NCBI GenBank assembly: GCA_003116995.1
Contig: BDSL01000058.1
Location: 434,001 to 498,000, forward strand
From: Yamagishiella unicocca
Lineage: Eukaryota; Chlorophyta; Chlorophyceae; Chlamydomonadales; Volvocaceae
DNA length: 64,000 bases
Direction: 5' to 3'
Shown here in pieces: positions 1 through 11,250 of the stretch. Each line of letters begins with the position of its first letter. Within the stretch, counting starts at the first letter, position 1. Below the pieces are notes generated by a model. That model made no database searches. It was not told the origin of the DNA and saw only the letters and a program-made list of their open reading frames with translations. Both the position numbers and the translations under genes were made by a program.

Positions 1-302
1 CTCCAGCACGCAGCCCCAAGCGTGTGTACCAACCGTTTCCTGATCGCGGTTTTACTTTCCAGTGCCGACCCCCGGGTTTCCTCCCATGCTCCCCCTCCGA
101 CTCTGATAACGCACACCTGTCACCTCCTGCCAACGGGTTTCCCATCCTCCCCCCCTCGATGTTTCTTTTCAGTGCCGACCCCCGGGTTTCCTCCCATCCC
201 TCCCTCCCGCCCTGCCCCACCCCCGACCCACCCAAAACGTCTGTTCTAAACGGTATTTTCTCGCACCCACGTGTCACGGATCTTCCTCGAAACCCCCCCC
301 AC

Positions 303-2810
303 CTGCATTACGTCCGCCACGAACAGCAGCCTCTGGCGGCCAGTGAGGCACCGCTTGGTGAGCGTGTTGTCGAGCGACATGTGGGTCCCCAGCAGCCCCT
401 CCTCCAGCATGATGTTCGTGCCGCTCCGCTAGGGGGTGCAAGGCGGCAGCAGAGGGGGGAGGAGAGGCGGGGGAGGTCGCTGACCCAGATGAAGCCATGA
501 CACGTCATCCGAGTGGGGGTGGCCCGACCACACAGTTACCCGCCCACCCGCCCTGCTCCGCCCTGCCACGGCCCGTCCGTCTCAATGGCGCCCCTCCTCT
601 GCCGCCTGCCGGCCCCTCCCCTCCTCCACCGCCTGCCGCCCCCTCCCCTCCTCCACCGCCTGCCGCCCCCTCCCCTCCCCTCCTCTGCCGCCTCCGCCCT
701 CTCCCGCCTCCCCCCACCGCACCGCCATGGAGCCCGACAGCCCCGACCGCATGGACGTGCGGTCGTCGTTGTACATGGCGGTGGCCGACACCTTGCAGTA
801 CACGGTCGCGGTGTCGCCCTCTGTACGGCAGCAGGGCGCAGGTATGACGGGAGGGCGCACGGAAATGGGATTCGAAGGCCGCCTTCCTGTGTTTCGCGTC
901 AGTAGCTGCCGCCGTGCTCTCCTGGGGCTGGTGTGACGCTCAGCCGCGCAGCCGACCCATACACACCCCACCTCCCAACCCATACACACCCCACCTCCCA
1001 ACCCATACACACCCCACCTCCCAACCCATACACACCCCACCTCCCAACCCATACACACCCCACCTCCCAACCCATACACACCCCACCTCCCAACCCATAC
1101 ACACCCCGCCTCCCAACCCATACACACCCCACCTCCCAACCCATACACACCCCACCTCCCAACCCATACACACCCCACCTCCCAACCCATACACACCCCG
1201 CCTCCCAATCCATACACACCCCACCTCCCAACCCATACACACACCTCCCACCTCCCTTGCGTCTCGAAACGTCTCTTCTAAACGGCTTTCCTCGCATCCA
1301 CGGGTCTCCCTCGTAACCCCGCCCCCCATCCACCCACCCGGGCTCAGCACCACCAGCCTCGCCTCCACGTCCTCCGGGTGGCACCACTCGAATATGTCCC
1401 CCAGCTCCGTCGTGACGGTGTACGCCAGGCTGCTGAGGCTGCTCGCGTCCGCCACCTTTCCGATGATCGACAGATTGCTGACCAGGTACGACTCCACCAC
1501 GTACAGGCTCAGCAACGGGATCAGCGTGGTCAGCCAGCTGGATGTGGGGGTTGGAGCGGTGGGATGGAGGAGGAGGGCAGCGGGGGGTTACAAGTAAAGA
1601 ACCGGTAACTCGACTGGGTAATGAGGGCAGCGGGGGGGGGCAGGCTTAGGTTAGGTGCAGGAGGACGGGTGGAGGGTAATGACGCCGCAACAGCGGCGAC
1701 GGGGGTGAGGAGCCGCTGACGCCATTTACCGGCCCCTCTACCACCACCATCGCCATCATCGCCACCACCGCCATCACTGCGGTGGTGCTGCTCCGTGCCC
1801 TCTCCTTGCACTAGTATTTCCCCTCCTGGAGTCATCGCGTCGAACGGCGGCCCCGCCACCCCCCCCCCGCCAGCACTTCTGTTTCTAAACGGGTTTTTTC
1901 CGGACATCCACGGGTCTCCCTCGAACCCCCGCCAGCACACAGGCAGCGAGATGTGTATGTGGGCGGGGAGGTGGCGGGGGTCTGGAGGGGAGTGGCGCGC
2001 ACCTCTGCTGCAGCAGCCCCGCCAGCGGGGCCGTGTGTCCCAGCAGCATCACCCCCGGGCACTTCTGACCTCCGCACAGCGGCAGCACGGCCAGTGCCGT
2101 ACACGACCCATGGGCCCCGGTGAGCAGGTTGAAGTCGCCGTGCGACTGCTGGGACAGGGAGTCCCACAGCGCATCACCAGCCTGGCGGGACCGGGCGGGA
2201 AGGGGGGGAGGGCCGGAGAACAGCGTGTTGCGCGGGTTTCGGAGCGGGGGGTGTATCAGAGGATCCGCGAATCCACGGAGCGGGGGATGTGCGGGAGGGG
2301 GAAGGAGCATGTGCGTAGCAAGCGGGAGTAGGCCGGGGGGTGGTGGAGGAAGCCAATCGGTCGCAGGCGCATTGGGGGGGGGAGGGTGCGAGCCAACGGC
2401 GAGAAGGCGGAACCCCACCGCTTGGGCGCAGGGCCTCGCCCGCCTTCTGGGCCAGATGGGGGCGTCATCAAGGGACGGCTTTGCGTGTACGGCCTTGGAG
2501 GGGAAACACGGGATGCTCCAGAACCAAGCCAACCCGAATGAATCCCGGCAGCTGTCCTCCTCGGCGCGCCTCCTCCTTTTCTCGCCACCCCTCCTTCCCC
2601 ATGCCAGCTTAATTGCTCGTGCGTTCGCAGGGGTAACAGCTGCGCCGTACCTTGACACATGTACTCTTCTGACTAGTGACCACACTGGTCGCAAAGCCGA
2701 GCGTTTCGGCCGGCAGCAGGTCCGGATACTGCTTTACCAGCTCGTGCAACACCGAGCCCGTGTTGCATGTGAGCTTGCAGTGGACACCGCTGGTTGTGTA
2801 GATTATTATG
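303..2810 (-). CDS. GAF-like sensory protein, partial (runs off left edge; N-terminal exons not found)
   Basis: Five exons join in frame on the minus strand: 2810-2651, 2181-2003, 1537-1338, 820-723 and 428-303, each with GT donor and AG acceptor and matching phases. The joined peptide (about 254 residues) reads as one GAF-type fold (core VLPLCGGQKCPGVMLLGH followed by a helix with IPLLSLYVVESYL) and the start of a second (ELGDIFEWCHPEDVEARLVVL, then MYNDDRTSMRSGL). GAF domains bind cyclic nucleotides or other small ligands and usually sit upstream of an output domain such as a kinase or cyclase; none is visible because the C-terminal part lies beyond position 1. The first exon found starts in phase 2, so at least one earlier exon exists upstream of 2810, not resolved. 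The GAF assignment is by pattern only. Introns carry a 23-bp minisatellite and introner-like modules. Confidence 0.5.
590..690. repeat. Short C/T-rich tandem repeat
   Basis: Three to four copies of a CTCCTCCACCGCCTGCCGCC-like unit lie in an intron of the GAF-like gene. It is low-complexity, with no coding signal. Confidence 0.8.
951..1246. repeat. 23-bp minisatellite inside an intron of the GAF-like gene
   Basis: About 13 near-perfect tandem copies of a unit CCTCCCAACCCATACACACC plus CCA. It lies between the exons at 1338-1537 and 723-820. Long ORFs through it (THTHPTSQP-type) are an artefact of the repeat. Confidence 0.95.
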
Positions 2811-5105
2811 CTGCAAAAGAAGGAGGCATACACAATGTTTATGTGCGCTCGCTGCACGTAGTGCGGCCGCTAATTTAGGCGGCAGGAAGCCTTACCTGCA
2901 GGTCTTGATGCCGAATGCCGTGCATATCAGGTCCGTGCATTTGACGAGTATTAACCATGCATCTTTTGGCTTCGCGCCGCTAGTGGCCTCAGTTATAAGC
3001 TGCGCCGTTCATGCGAGGGCGGTTAGAAGCGGTGTCAACCCCGACACATGCCAGTAAGTGTGCGTTAATAGGCGAAGCTTGGCTAACACATGAAAATTCC
3101 TCTGTGCCTACTGAGCGCACACCTTTGTAAGCTCTCTGGCGAAAGTCGTCTCCTGACTTTCAGGGCTGACGGTCCGACCTTCTATCTGATCCTTAGGGCC
3201 TGATGTGTCCTGCCGCTTTGACCCTGATGATGACGGCTGGTCCACACGGGGGGCGCTACTTGCGCACCCCATCGCCGCTCCACCTCACACTCCCTGTCGA
3301 GGCATTCCATGCAAAGCCATCTAAACGGAACCAAATCAATTGCTTGAGGGATTGGGTGTGTGGAGGCCTCAAAAGTATCCCGCCAGTGCCATTCGTAATA
3401 AGCGTGCAAGGAAGCCGTCAGATTACAGCCCCGTGTGTCAGGTTCAACACGCACAAACGCAGCATAACAATACAAGAATACGGCTTTTCGCTTTTCCATT
3501 TGCTGTTCCTCCGAGTCTGACAGTAAGCGCCGTACTGGTGCTGCGAAACTGGCAAGGTTTTTCCTCGCATACTTTTACCTCCGACGGTACACATCGATGA
3601 ATGACTGTTGCCTTTCTATTGTCGTGCCTTCGTCCAGAGGCGGCTGAGGACCAACTGTCACGCGCCTTGCACGCAGCTGCACACGTTCCAGGCTTGCCAG
3701 GGGCGGCAGCAAAAGGTGGCAGCTTGGAGCTGGACTTCCTTGCGATGTGGAGCAGCGGCTGCGGGCGGAAAATAGCCGAACGCGCGGAGTACGGCTGCAG
3801 GCAGCTGCAGTGCAGCAGGCCAGCAGCCTCCCTAGGCCTGCACTAGGCTGCCAGTCCCGCCTAGCCCCATTGCGAGATACAGCATTCAGTCCACTGCCAT
3901 CCACATTCGCCACAAGTCCATGTCGATTTCTCGGTACACCGGAGCCGATGAACCGTATTTGCTGGCCTTGTCGTGACACAGTACGTGATGGGCACAGACC
4001 GTTAGCAGCGGCGGCTCGATACAACTCGGGAGGCAGTACGACAAGGTTATCATGTACGACAGCCACGGATGTAAGCTGCTTGGCGCTGCCATACCAGCAC
4101 GCGAATCCGATACACACCATCTCGAGCACTCCCTTTTCAGTGCGATCAGCTGGCCGCCACTGTGTCGCGACAGCCTGGCCTCTGCACGGGCTGGCGGGGG
4201 GGACGCGTTGTTGCTGCCACGGTAGGCCATGTTTGCTTGCGTGGCTACAGAGGCTGCGGCTCGCCGCTCTTGGTGGGCTTCCGTAGTTTGGCACAAGTGC
4301 TGGCATGGCTTGCGGGGGAGCCATGACGAGGGAGCCATGATGAGGGGTGGACTTGTGGTCCTTCCAACTCACGCGGGGCGAGAGACCCGGTCCCCGGCCC
4401 CACCGTATCCCCCGGGGCAAGCAACTGGCCTCTCGCCCGAAGCCAACCACCAACGCCAACGCGCCTTCCATGCTCTCCTTACTGAGCCACCACCGCCGTT
4501 GACATGTCAGCAACTCAGCATCTCACATTAGAGATAGTCACGCAAGATGTGCCTGGCCTGGAGCAGAAACCACCTCCGCAATCAGCACCTGCTTGCTCGC
4601 AGCAAATGTGCCTGTGACCCGCGCACACACACACACGCGCCCTCGTCAGCATTCGACGTGGCTTCCCCCACCCCCAACGTCCACTCGCTCCCGCTCCTCC
4701 TCGTCCCGCTCCTCCTCGTCCCGCTCCTCCTCGTCCTGCTCCATCCACCTCTTCGCAACCCCTGATACACCGCCTGCTCGCCAGTGCGCGCGCCAGCGGC
4801 GTCCCCTCCGCACGACGACTGCTTTAGCCGCACCCCGTCCCTTCCGGTTGCCATGCGCCCGGCATCGGCAACATACCAGGCCGGCACCGGCAGGCCCTCC
4901 TTCCCCCGCCATCTCCACCCCTGCCGTCCCTGCTTCCCGCTGATGCAATGAGGCGTGCACCCCCCGCACGCAGGTGCTCCCCTCCGCTCCTGAGCGGCGC
5001 TAGGGGCCCCGGAACACATGGGTCCGATGCTTCCAGTACACAGACGCCGCGCACACTGCAGCCCGCAGCTCTGTGTGGTCCTCAACTGCCCGCCCGTCCG
5101 TGCGC
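2811..5105. other. Unassigned interval between the GAF-like gene and PABPN1
   Basis: A minus-strand open frame without stops spans 3575-4513 (312 codons). It has no recognisable domain, and overlapping frames are open too, as is common in GC-rich DNA. It may hold upstream exons of the GAF-like gene. A CGCTCCTCCTCGTCC triplication sits at 4688-4742. The right part (about 4500-5105) is probably 3' untranslated sequence of PABPN1, although no TGTAA signal was found near its stop codon. Confidence 0.3.
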
Positions 5106-7630
5106 TCAGTACGGCGCGTAGAAGCGGCCCCGGCCGCGCCCACGCGGCGGGTACCTGCAGCACGAGGGAGGACGAGGGGGGTGGCGGCAGCGGGTTGGTT
5201 TGGTTGGGCGAGGCGAGACGGGGTGCTGCAACCGGGGGGAAGCAAGGATCGGAAGCGGTAGGTCCGAAAGCTGGGACCCATACAGCCAGCGGGGCTCCCA
5301 GCAACCCATCAACCCACCGCACCTTACAAACCCTAAGGTCGCCCAACCCCAATGCAGCCAGCCAGCCAGCGCGGGCTCAAAGCCGTGACTCACCCGGGTG
5401 GCCCTCCGTAGTAGCCCCCCCGACCGCGGTGAGGCGGCGGGAAGTAGCCTCGGCCCCCGTGGTAGGGGGCGGGGGCGTAGTAGCCGGCGCCAGGGGGGCC
5501 GCGCCCGCGCCCCCGCCCGCGGCCCCCCTTCAGGCCCGGCACGTTGGTGCGCTTTTGCACGACCTGGGAGGTGTGAGGCGTCGGGTTGGGAGGGGCAAGC
5601 GGGGTGAGGTGGGGCAAGTGGGGTGAGGTGGGGCAAGTGGGGTGAGGTGGGGCAAGTGGGGTGAGGTGGGGCAAGCGGGGTGAGGTGGGGCAAGCGGGGT
5701 GAGGTGGGGCAAGTGGGGTGAGGTGGGGCTGGGGTGCGAGCGGTTAGGCCGCCAGGGCGCGACTCGAAGCGCGTGACGGGTCAGCGCGCGCGTCGGCGCG
5801 ATCAGTTCGTTGTGTTGTGATGTGTTGTGGCAGGAGTCACCAGCCGGCACCAGCATTGCACCGCTGCACGCTGACGAGACCGATGTCCATAACGCACTGA
5901 CTTGTGTGGTCCGAACAACCCATCTCATGGGCTGCGACAAGGGCTGTGTGGTTCGAACAACCCGTGTGATGGGCTGCGACAAGGGCTGTCTGGTCCGAAC
6001 AACCCGTCTCATGGGCTGCGACAAGATGCCCGCCCCCACCTTTATTTGGCGGCCGCGCAGCTCCGAGTTGTCTAGAAGTACGGCGTTTTGTACGGCGTCC
6101 ACTTCCAAGAACTCCACGTATGCGTAGCCCTGGAGACGAGCAACGTGGAGGCAGGGCGGGGCTGGGGCCTTTGGGGCGCGGCACAGGCGGCACGGCATAC
6201 CCCATGGAGGAGTGGAAGGGGGCGAGGCGCAAGCACATGGCTGCCTAGGCGCATGGCTGCCTAGGCACATGGCAGCCGCGGGCACATGGCAGCCTAGGCA
6301 CATGGCAGCCGCGGGGGCACTGCTGCTGGGCGGCGGCGCAAGCGCCGCCATGGCCGTTGCTGCTCCACAGGGCGGTTCGTTAGGGTCGCTGCCCTGCAGG
6401 ACCGGAACAGCTCTGACTGGGCGCCGCCTGGTGTGCTGGGGGCCGCGGGAAAGGGCGCAGAAACCGGCCCACACCCGCAGCCCTGGGCTAGACCCGTAGA
6501 CCGCAGCCCTCCGCTCCGGTGGACGCGCTCATGTGCCCTGCAGGTAGCGCGCGCTGACACCCCTGGCACCACAACCCGACCAAAACGCCGCCGAGGGTCG
6601 TCTCTTTTGTGTTGGCAGCAGCAGAACAACGGTCACCGAGTGCAGCGCAGCTCCTCCGTGGAGCCAGCGCGTGCGATGGGGTCCGTCTGGTTTTGGAGCT
6701 CCGACACCGCATCGAACAGACGGCGTCGAGCAGTGGATATTGACTGACCCGTGGATATTGACTGCCTGCTTTCGCTGCCACCCGACCCGCACAGCACGCA
6801 CCGCACACTCACCTTGGGGTTACCGAACTTGTCCGTTAGAATGGTGACCCGGTTGACCGTGCCGCATTGCTGCAGGGCAGGACGGTGACGGGAGGGGGGC
6901 ACACCGCGACCAGCGTACCGGCTTTCAGCAAATAGCGGGTCAGATATTTGTCGAGGAAATGACAACACTTTTGTGTGTCATTCTGTGCGCGGTCGTGTAG
7001 TACGGGGTCGGGTCGATGGCGGCGTGGCGGCGAGTAGGGTCCAGGGGGGGCCCAGCAGCGAGGACGTCGAGGGGGAGGGAGGGGGGAAGGGGGAGTGGAC
7101 GCTGCGACCGCTCACCGCAAAGTGCTGCTGCAGCTCCTCCGGAGTGCATCCGTAGTCGACGCTTCCGACGTATATCGACCGGGAGTCGATCTCCGCCTTC
7201 TCTACGTCCGCCGCTGCGGCCGCTGCAGCGGCAGCGGCAGCCGCCGCTGCGCTCCCGGCGGCGCCCGACGCCCCGGCCGCCCCTGCGTCTACAGTGCCAC
7301 CCTGCACCAAAATAATCAGGCGTCAGATCCGCGGCCATAAGTTCCCACAAATGCGGTTCCGGCAGGGCTTACCGCAAGGGCTTTAACGCGTGCAGCTTCT
7401 TCCTCCATTTCTTTCAATTTCCGCTTCAAGTCATCGAGCTCCTGCGAATGAATCCGAGATGATCATCCGTCGGACGTATCGAGTCTAATGTGGCATTGCG
7501 AGAGTTTCCTACCCACCTCAACGCCCTGCTCGAGATCCTCGACCATCTCCTCGCCCTCACCCTCGCCCTCGCCCTCGCCGAGCTCCTCGCCTTCACCAAT
7601 CTCCTCGCCGTAGAGCTCCTCGTCAGCCAT
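5106..7630 (-). CDS. PABPN1: Nuclear poly(A)-binding protein (PABPN1/PABN/Pab2 family)
   Basis: Binds growing poly(A) tails in the nucleus, stimulates poly(A) polymerase and limits tail length. Seven exons join exactly: 7630-7517, 7441-7373, 7301-7116, 6869-6813, 6129-6040, 5563-5394 and 5154-5106, giving 244 residues. Order: acidic Glu/Gly N-terminus (1-38), a short coiled coil [21 protein letters not shown] (39-61 region), a 14-Ala run (about 79-92), one RRM (about 102-180) with RNP2 IYVGSV and RNP1 KGYAYVEF, then an RG/GY-rich tail ending RFYAPY, which resembles the PY nuclear-import signal of the animal protein. The RRM core ([37 protein letters not shown]) is the PABPN1 signature rather than cytoplasmic PABP, which has four RRMs. 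The start ATG at 7630 has no competing upstream in-frame start seen. Length fits plant PABN proteins (about 220). Confidence 0.95.
5590..5730. repeat. 20-bp minisatellite in a PABPN1 intron
   Basis: About seven tandem copies of GGGGTGAGGTGGGGCAAGTG (AAGCG in some) lie in the intron between the RRM-end exon and the RG-rich exon. Confidence 0.9.
5910..6027. repeat. 42-bp tandem repeat in a PABPN1 intron
   Basis: Three diverged copies of a unit containing CATGGGCTGCGACAAGGGCT and GGTCCGAACAACCC, immediately 3' of the exon at 6040-6129 on the minus strand. Confidence 0.85.
6230..6312. repeat. Short GCACATGGCAGCC tandem repeat in a PABPN1 intron
   Basis: Five imperfect copies of GGCACATGGCAGCC spaced by CTAG or GCGG. 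Noted because an ACACATGGCAG core also occurs in the unrelated 48-bp minisatellite at 40.3-42 kb. Confidence 0.75.
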
Positions 7631-7918
7631 GGCTAGCGCTAGAGTTGCTAGTGCCGAAGGCCGTCAAGAGGTGCTCACACAACGACCTTTCCGTCCGTAA
7701 GGGTAATATGGGTTGAGATGTGCAATATTGATTCGTATTCCTTGCGCACTATATTTGCTGGTGTGCACATGCGTGCAATGATTACGGTAAACTTGGACGA
7801 GAACGGGCCGAGACGGGCTCAGAGAGGAATCGATCACAACGAGGGTATGAATACTCGGCAGCTATTTTAGCACATCCAACGTTTTACAATGCAGTGTTGT
7901 GCAGCCTTCTCGGCTGCC
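7631..7918. promoter_or_regulatory. Intergenic region: PABPN1 promoter side and 3' end of the SET gene
   Basis: Both flanking genes are on the minus strand, so this holds the upstream region of PABPN1 and the 3' untranslated region of the SET methyltransferase. No clear TATA box was seen for PABPN1. Confidence 0.5.
7884..7888 (-). terminator. TGTAA poly(A) signal of the SET methyltransferase gene
   Basis: TGTAA on the minus strand (TTACA on plus), about 31 nt after the TAA stop at 7919-7921. TGTAA is the usual polyadenylation signal of volvocine green algae, so this also supports the taxonomic call. Confidence 0.7.
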
Positions 7919-10900
7919 TTATGACAACTGGGTCAAGACATGCAAGGCCAAAGCACGCTTGCTTTGTAAGAATGCTCCAATGGCCTCTTCGTGTACCGAA
8001 AGATGTGCATTGTCGAAGTGCGTTAGGCGCTCTCGTATGCGACGCAACAGCAGGTCCCTTGGGCTCAAATCCACATAGGGCTGGCTGGATACCACAGATA
8101 GCAGGGCTTGCAACCTGCCATCAATGCCCTCAGGCATCACGGCTAGGTTCAAAAGGCCGTCGCCGGGTACAGCCTCATAAACTGCACCCAGCACGGCCTC
8201 GACTCCGCGTTCCAAGTCATCCCCTGCCTCTGCGCCATTTGGGTCATTTAAAGAAAAGGGCAAGAGGGATCAACGGGTGGCCATGCACGGGGGAGGAGCC
8301 ACAGACAGAGAGCTAAGCCGTGCGCCCAATGGCGGTAAGGAGCTGCACATCACGGCACTGGTTGAACCAGGGTGGCGCATGAAACCCTAAGAACCCTAGA
8401 ACCGGCGGCTCCGCAACAACCCGCTCCAACCCCTGCAGCAGCCCCACAACCCACCATGCGGCGCCGACGGCGTTGATGCATCCCCAGCCGCCACCTCCTG
8501 CCTCGGCTGCTGCTGCCGCTGCCCATGACGCCGGTCCGCAGCCACCTCCAGGCACCAGCGGACCGCCTCCTCCCCGTCCGCAAACAGCGTCAGACAGTCC
8601 CCGGGGCTGGGCCCGCCTCCCCCGCCAGGCACGAACCCAAACAGCAGCAGGAACGCCTCACTGGGCCAGCGCCCGTAGCTGATGGTCACTTCCTCGCCGC
8701 ACCTGCAGCGCAACGCGGTACCCGGGCCGCCCCCTCACCTTCTCAAAACCCGCCTCCAGCCACCGGTAACCCCGGTAATGCCTCTTCACCTTGGGTCGTT
8801 TCAGCGGTTTTCCTCGCCCCACCCTGCTACGACCTTCGTCTTTCGTATCCTCAACCCAGCTCTCCAGCATGCGTCTCAAAACCTCTGTTCTAAACGTTTT
8901 TTTCTCGCATCCACGGGTCTTCCTCGCCCCACCCTGCTCACCGTATCCCCGCCTCCCCAACCACCAGGGTGAAGCGGCTGGGCTCGGGCGGCGGCGGCTC
9001 CGCGATCTCCGCCACTGCGTCGTAGCCCTGGCAGGCCCCCGGGCTGTGCACCAGCCGCACACCAGCGCTAGGGGTCGCGCTGTGGTTGGCCATGTCCACA
9101 CCGGGGACACACATGTGGCAGCCGCTGGTGGGCTCGAAGAAGCAGCGGCTGTGGAACACCTGGAGGGGTGGCATAGAGACCGTTTACAGACACGACAGGG
9201 ACAGGATAGTTGGCGCATGGTCGGGGCGCACCTGGAGGGGTTGTAAAAACCGTTTTACGCGACGGGACAGCAGGGGGGAACAGGGGGTACAGGGGGACAG
9301 GGGGTGCAGGGGGTGTAAGGGGACAGGGGGTGCAGGAAAGGGTGGCCGGCGCTGCGCGCTGCTTGCGGTGCAGGGACCCGGCGCAGCTGTACGGACTGAA
9401 TCCAGTCTCCGCCTCCCTCCCTCCCCGGTGTAGGGCTCCCCCGCCGCAGCCCAAATCGCTAAAGCCGCGGCTCGCCTGCAGCTTGTGACCCTACCTGGAC
9501 CGCCCAGAGGAAGTCCTCCCAGCCGCACCGCAGGGCCTCCAGCTCAGGCTGCAGCACCTGTGGGTTCGGGGGGACGGACGGGTGGGGGACAGGCGTGGGG
9601 GCCGGCGGTGTAGGCACACAGCTCTAGGGCCAAGCGGGTGACCGGATTGGGCGCGGATTCAAACCGGTGCTGTCGTTGTTCAGGGTATCACTGCAGGAGC
9701 CGTCACGCCAGCCTAGCGACCTGTCCAGACCGGTGGCCGTTGCGCCGAAACCAACGTCATGTCGCCCACATGTCACCCCCATAACACCCACGTATCACCC
9801 ACATACCGGTATCACCCACATATCACCCACATATCACCCACATATCACCCACATATCACCCACATATCACCCACATATCACCCACATATCACCCACATGT
9901 CACCCACATGTCACCCACATGTCACCCACATATCACCCACATATCACCCACATATCACCCACATATCACCCCCATATCACCCCATATCACCCCCATATCA
10001 CCCCATATCACCCACATATCACCCCCATATCACCCACATATCACCCACATATCACCCCGTATCACCCACATGTCACCTACATGTCACCCCCATGGGCTGG
10101 CCTCACCTCGTAGCAGTCCCGAACGCATTGCTGCATCACGCGCACCTCCTCCATCACGTACGGACAGCCGAGCTGCCGTACCCCCTCATCGCCGTACTCC
10201 AGCGGCGTGCGCACGGCTGGCGGCAGGGCTCGGAGCCAGGGCTCCCAGCCCGCCTCGCCCAGACCTTCGGGCCCGTCTGCCCCCGCTGCCTCCCCCGCTG
10301 CCTCCCCCGCGGCGCCCTCCGCCCCGCTGGCGCCCGCGCCGCCGCGCCCTGCCGGCGATGCGAGGTGCCTGGCTCGGAGCAGCCGTAGAGCCATCTCCGC
10401 GGACCAGTGCAGCTCCGAATCCGGCTGCGGGGATGTGGCGGACGACAAGGGCGCGTGTGCTGCGCTGTACTCGTACTGTGTCGTATCGTATCGTATCGTA
10501 CGGCATCGTATCCGAAATGAAGGCGGGAAAAAGCGCAAAGGCAGACGAAGCGAGGAGCATGCGCTTGAGAATGTCCCGCAACCCAAGCCCGCGCACCTCG
10601 CTCGTGAAGACTCGTGTGAGCGGCACACTGAGCAGCGTCTCGCCGGGGGCCAGGTCCGCAGCCGCAACCAGACCGCGGCCCAGGCCGGGACCCAGCTCCC
10701 GCACCGCCACGCGCAGTGCCGGGGATGCGCCCCCAGCGGCGGCAGCGGGGGTGCCGTCGTCCTCCTGCTCGGCCCCGGACCAGCCGCTGCAGGCCCAATG
10801 CAACAGAGCCATCGACACGGTGTTGGCATCCCCGGCGCCGGCTGGGTCGCTGTGTGTGTGTTTTGTTGGGGATGGGGATCGGCCGGGGGTGGCACCGCAG

Positions 10901-11250
10901 GGGGAGGGCGTTTGGGTCAAGAGACTTTAATGACCAGGGATGTACTGTTACAAGATACCGGTACGCGTGCGATGCGTATGGACGCAGTGGAGGAGGTGCG
11001 TGTGGGGACGTGTAATTGGCAGGAGACGCTTTAGTTTGGTGCGGTCCGAAGCGTGCAGGCAGCATCAGCCCGTCAAGCGGCCTTGCCTGATTGGGGCGTC
11101 CACGGCAGCGGCGGCACCGACTGGACGCGCTGCGCACCGCGAGCGCGCACGCCCGCGAATCTGCAGCGCAGCCGCAGCGGAGCAGCGGCTGATAGTCGCA
11201 GCGGCTGCGCTACGCCTGCATCTGTTAAGGCTGCCGCAGGATGCTTTCAT
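7919..11250 (-). CDS. SET-domain protein-lysine N-methyltransferase (Rubisco LSMT/SETD class), probably plastid-targeted
   Basis: Transfers methyl groups from S-adenosylmethionine to lysines of non-histone substrates. Supported exons: 11250-11087 (presequence), 10849-10597, 10424-10107, 9557-9495, 9159-8942, one starting near 8690, and a last exon of about 8230-7919. SET signatures: GRGLVAAADLAPGETLLSVP (N-SET), GVDMANHSATPSA with the conserved NHS, and GEEVTISYGRWPSEAFLLLFGFVP, the GEExxxSYG block that makes the cofactor pocket. The last exon (IRERLTHFDNAHLS, FLQSKRALALHVL) fits the C-terminal substrate-binding domain of LSMT-like enzymes. The N-terminus (start ATG 11250) is rich in Arg, Ser and Ala with almost no acidic residues, like an algal transit peptide. 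It joins the rest in frame only through a GC-AG intron; a start at 10812 (MALLHW) is the alternative. Splicing between 8610 and 8230 was not resolved. The substrate is unknown. Confidence 0.82.
9240..9330. repeat. Introner-like module and GGGGGACAGGGGGTGCA tandem in a SET-gene intron
   Basis: Positions 9241-9275 carry AAAACCGTTTTACGCGACGG, found also in introns of the coiled-coil gene. It is followed by several copies of a GGGACAGGGGGTGCA unit. Confidence 0.7.
9785..10090. repeat. 11-bp minisatellite (CATATCACCCA) in a SET-gene intron
   Basis: More than 20 tandem copies of CATATCACCCA with CATGTCACCCA variants, ending just before the exon at 10107-10424 (the intron's donor side on the minus strand). 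Confidence 0.95.

Noticed and set aside
933..1316. Plus-strand ORFs rich in THTHPTSQP and minus-strand GGVCMGWEVGCVW repeats
   Set aside because: Products of the 23-bp minisatellite in an intron of the minus-strand GAF-like gene.
3575..4513. 312-codon minus-strand ORF as a gene
   Set aside because: No domain, no hydrophobic or repeat pattern, open frames on both strands. Kept only as an unassigned interval.
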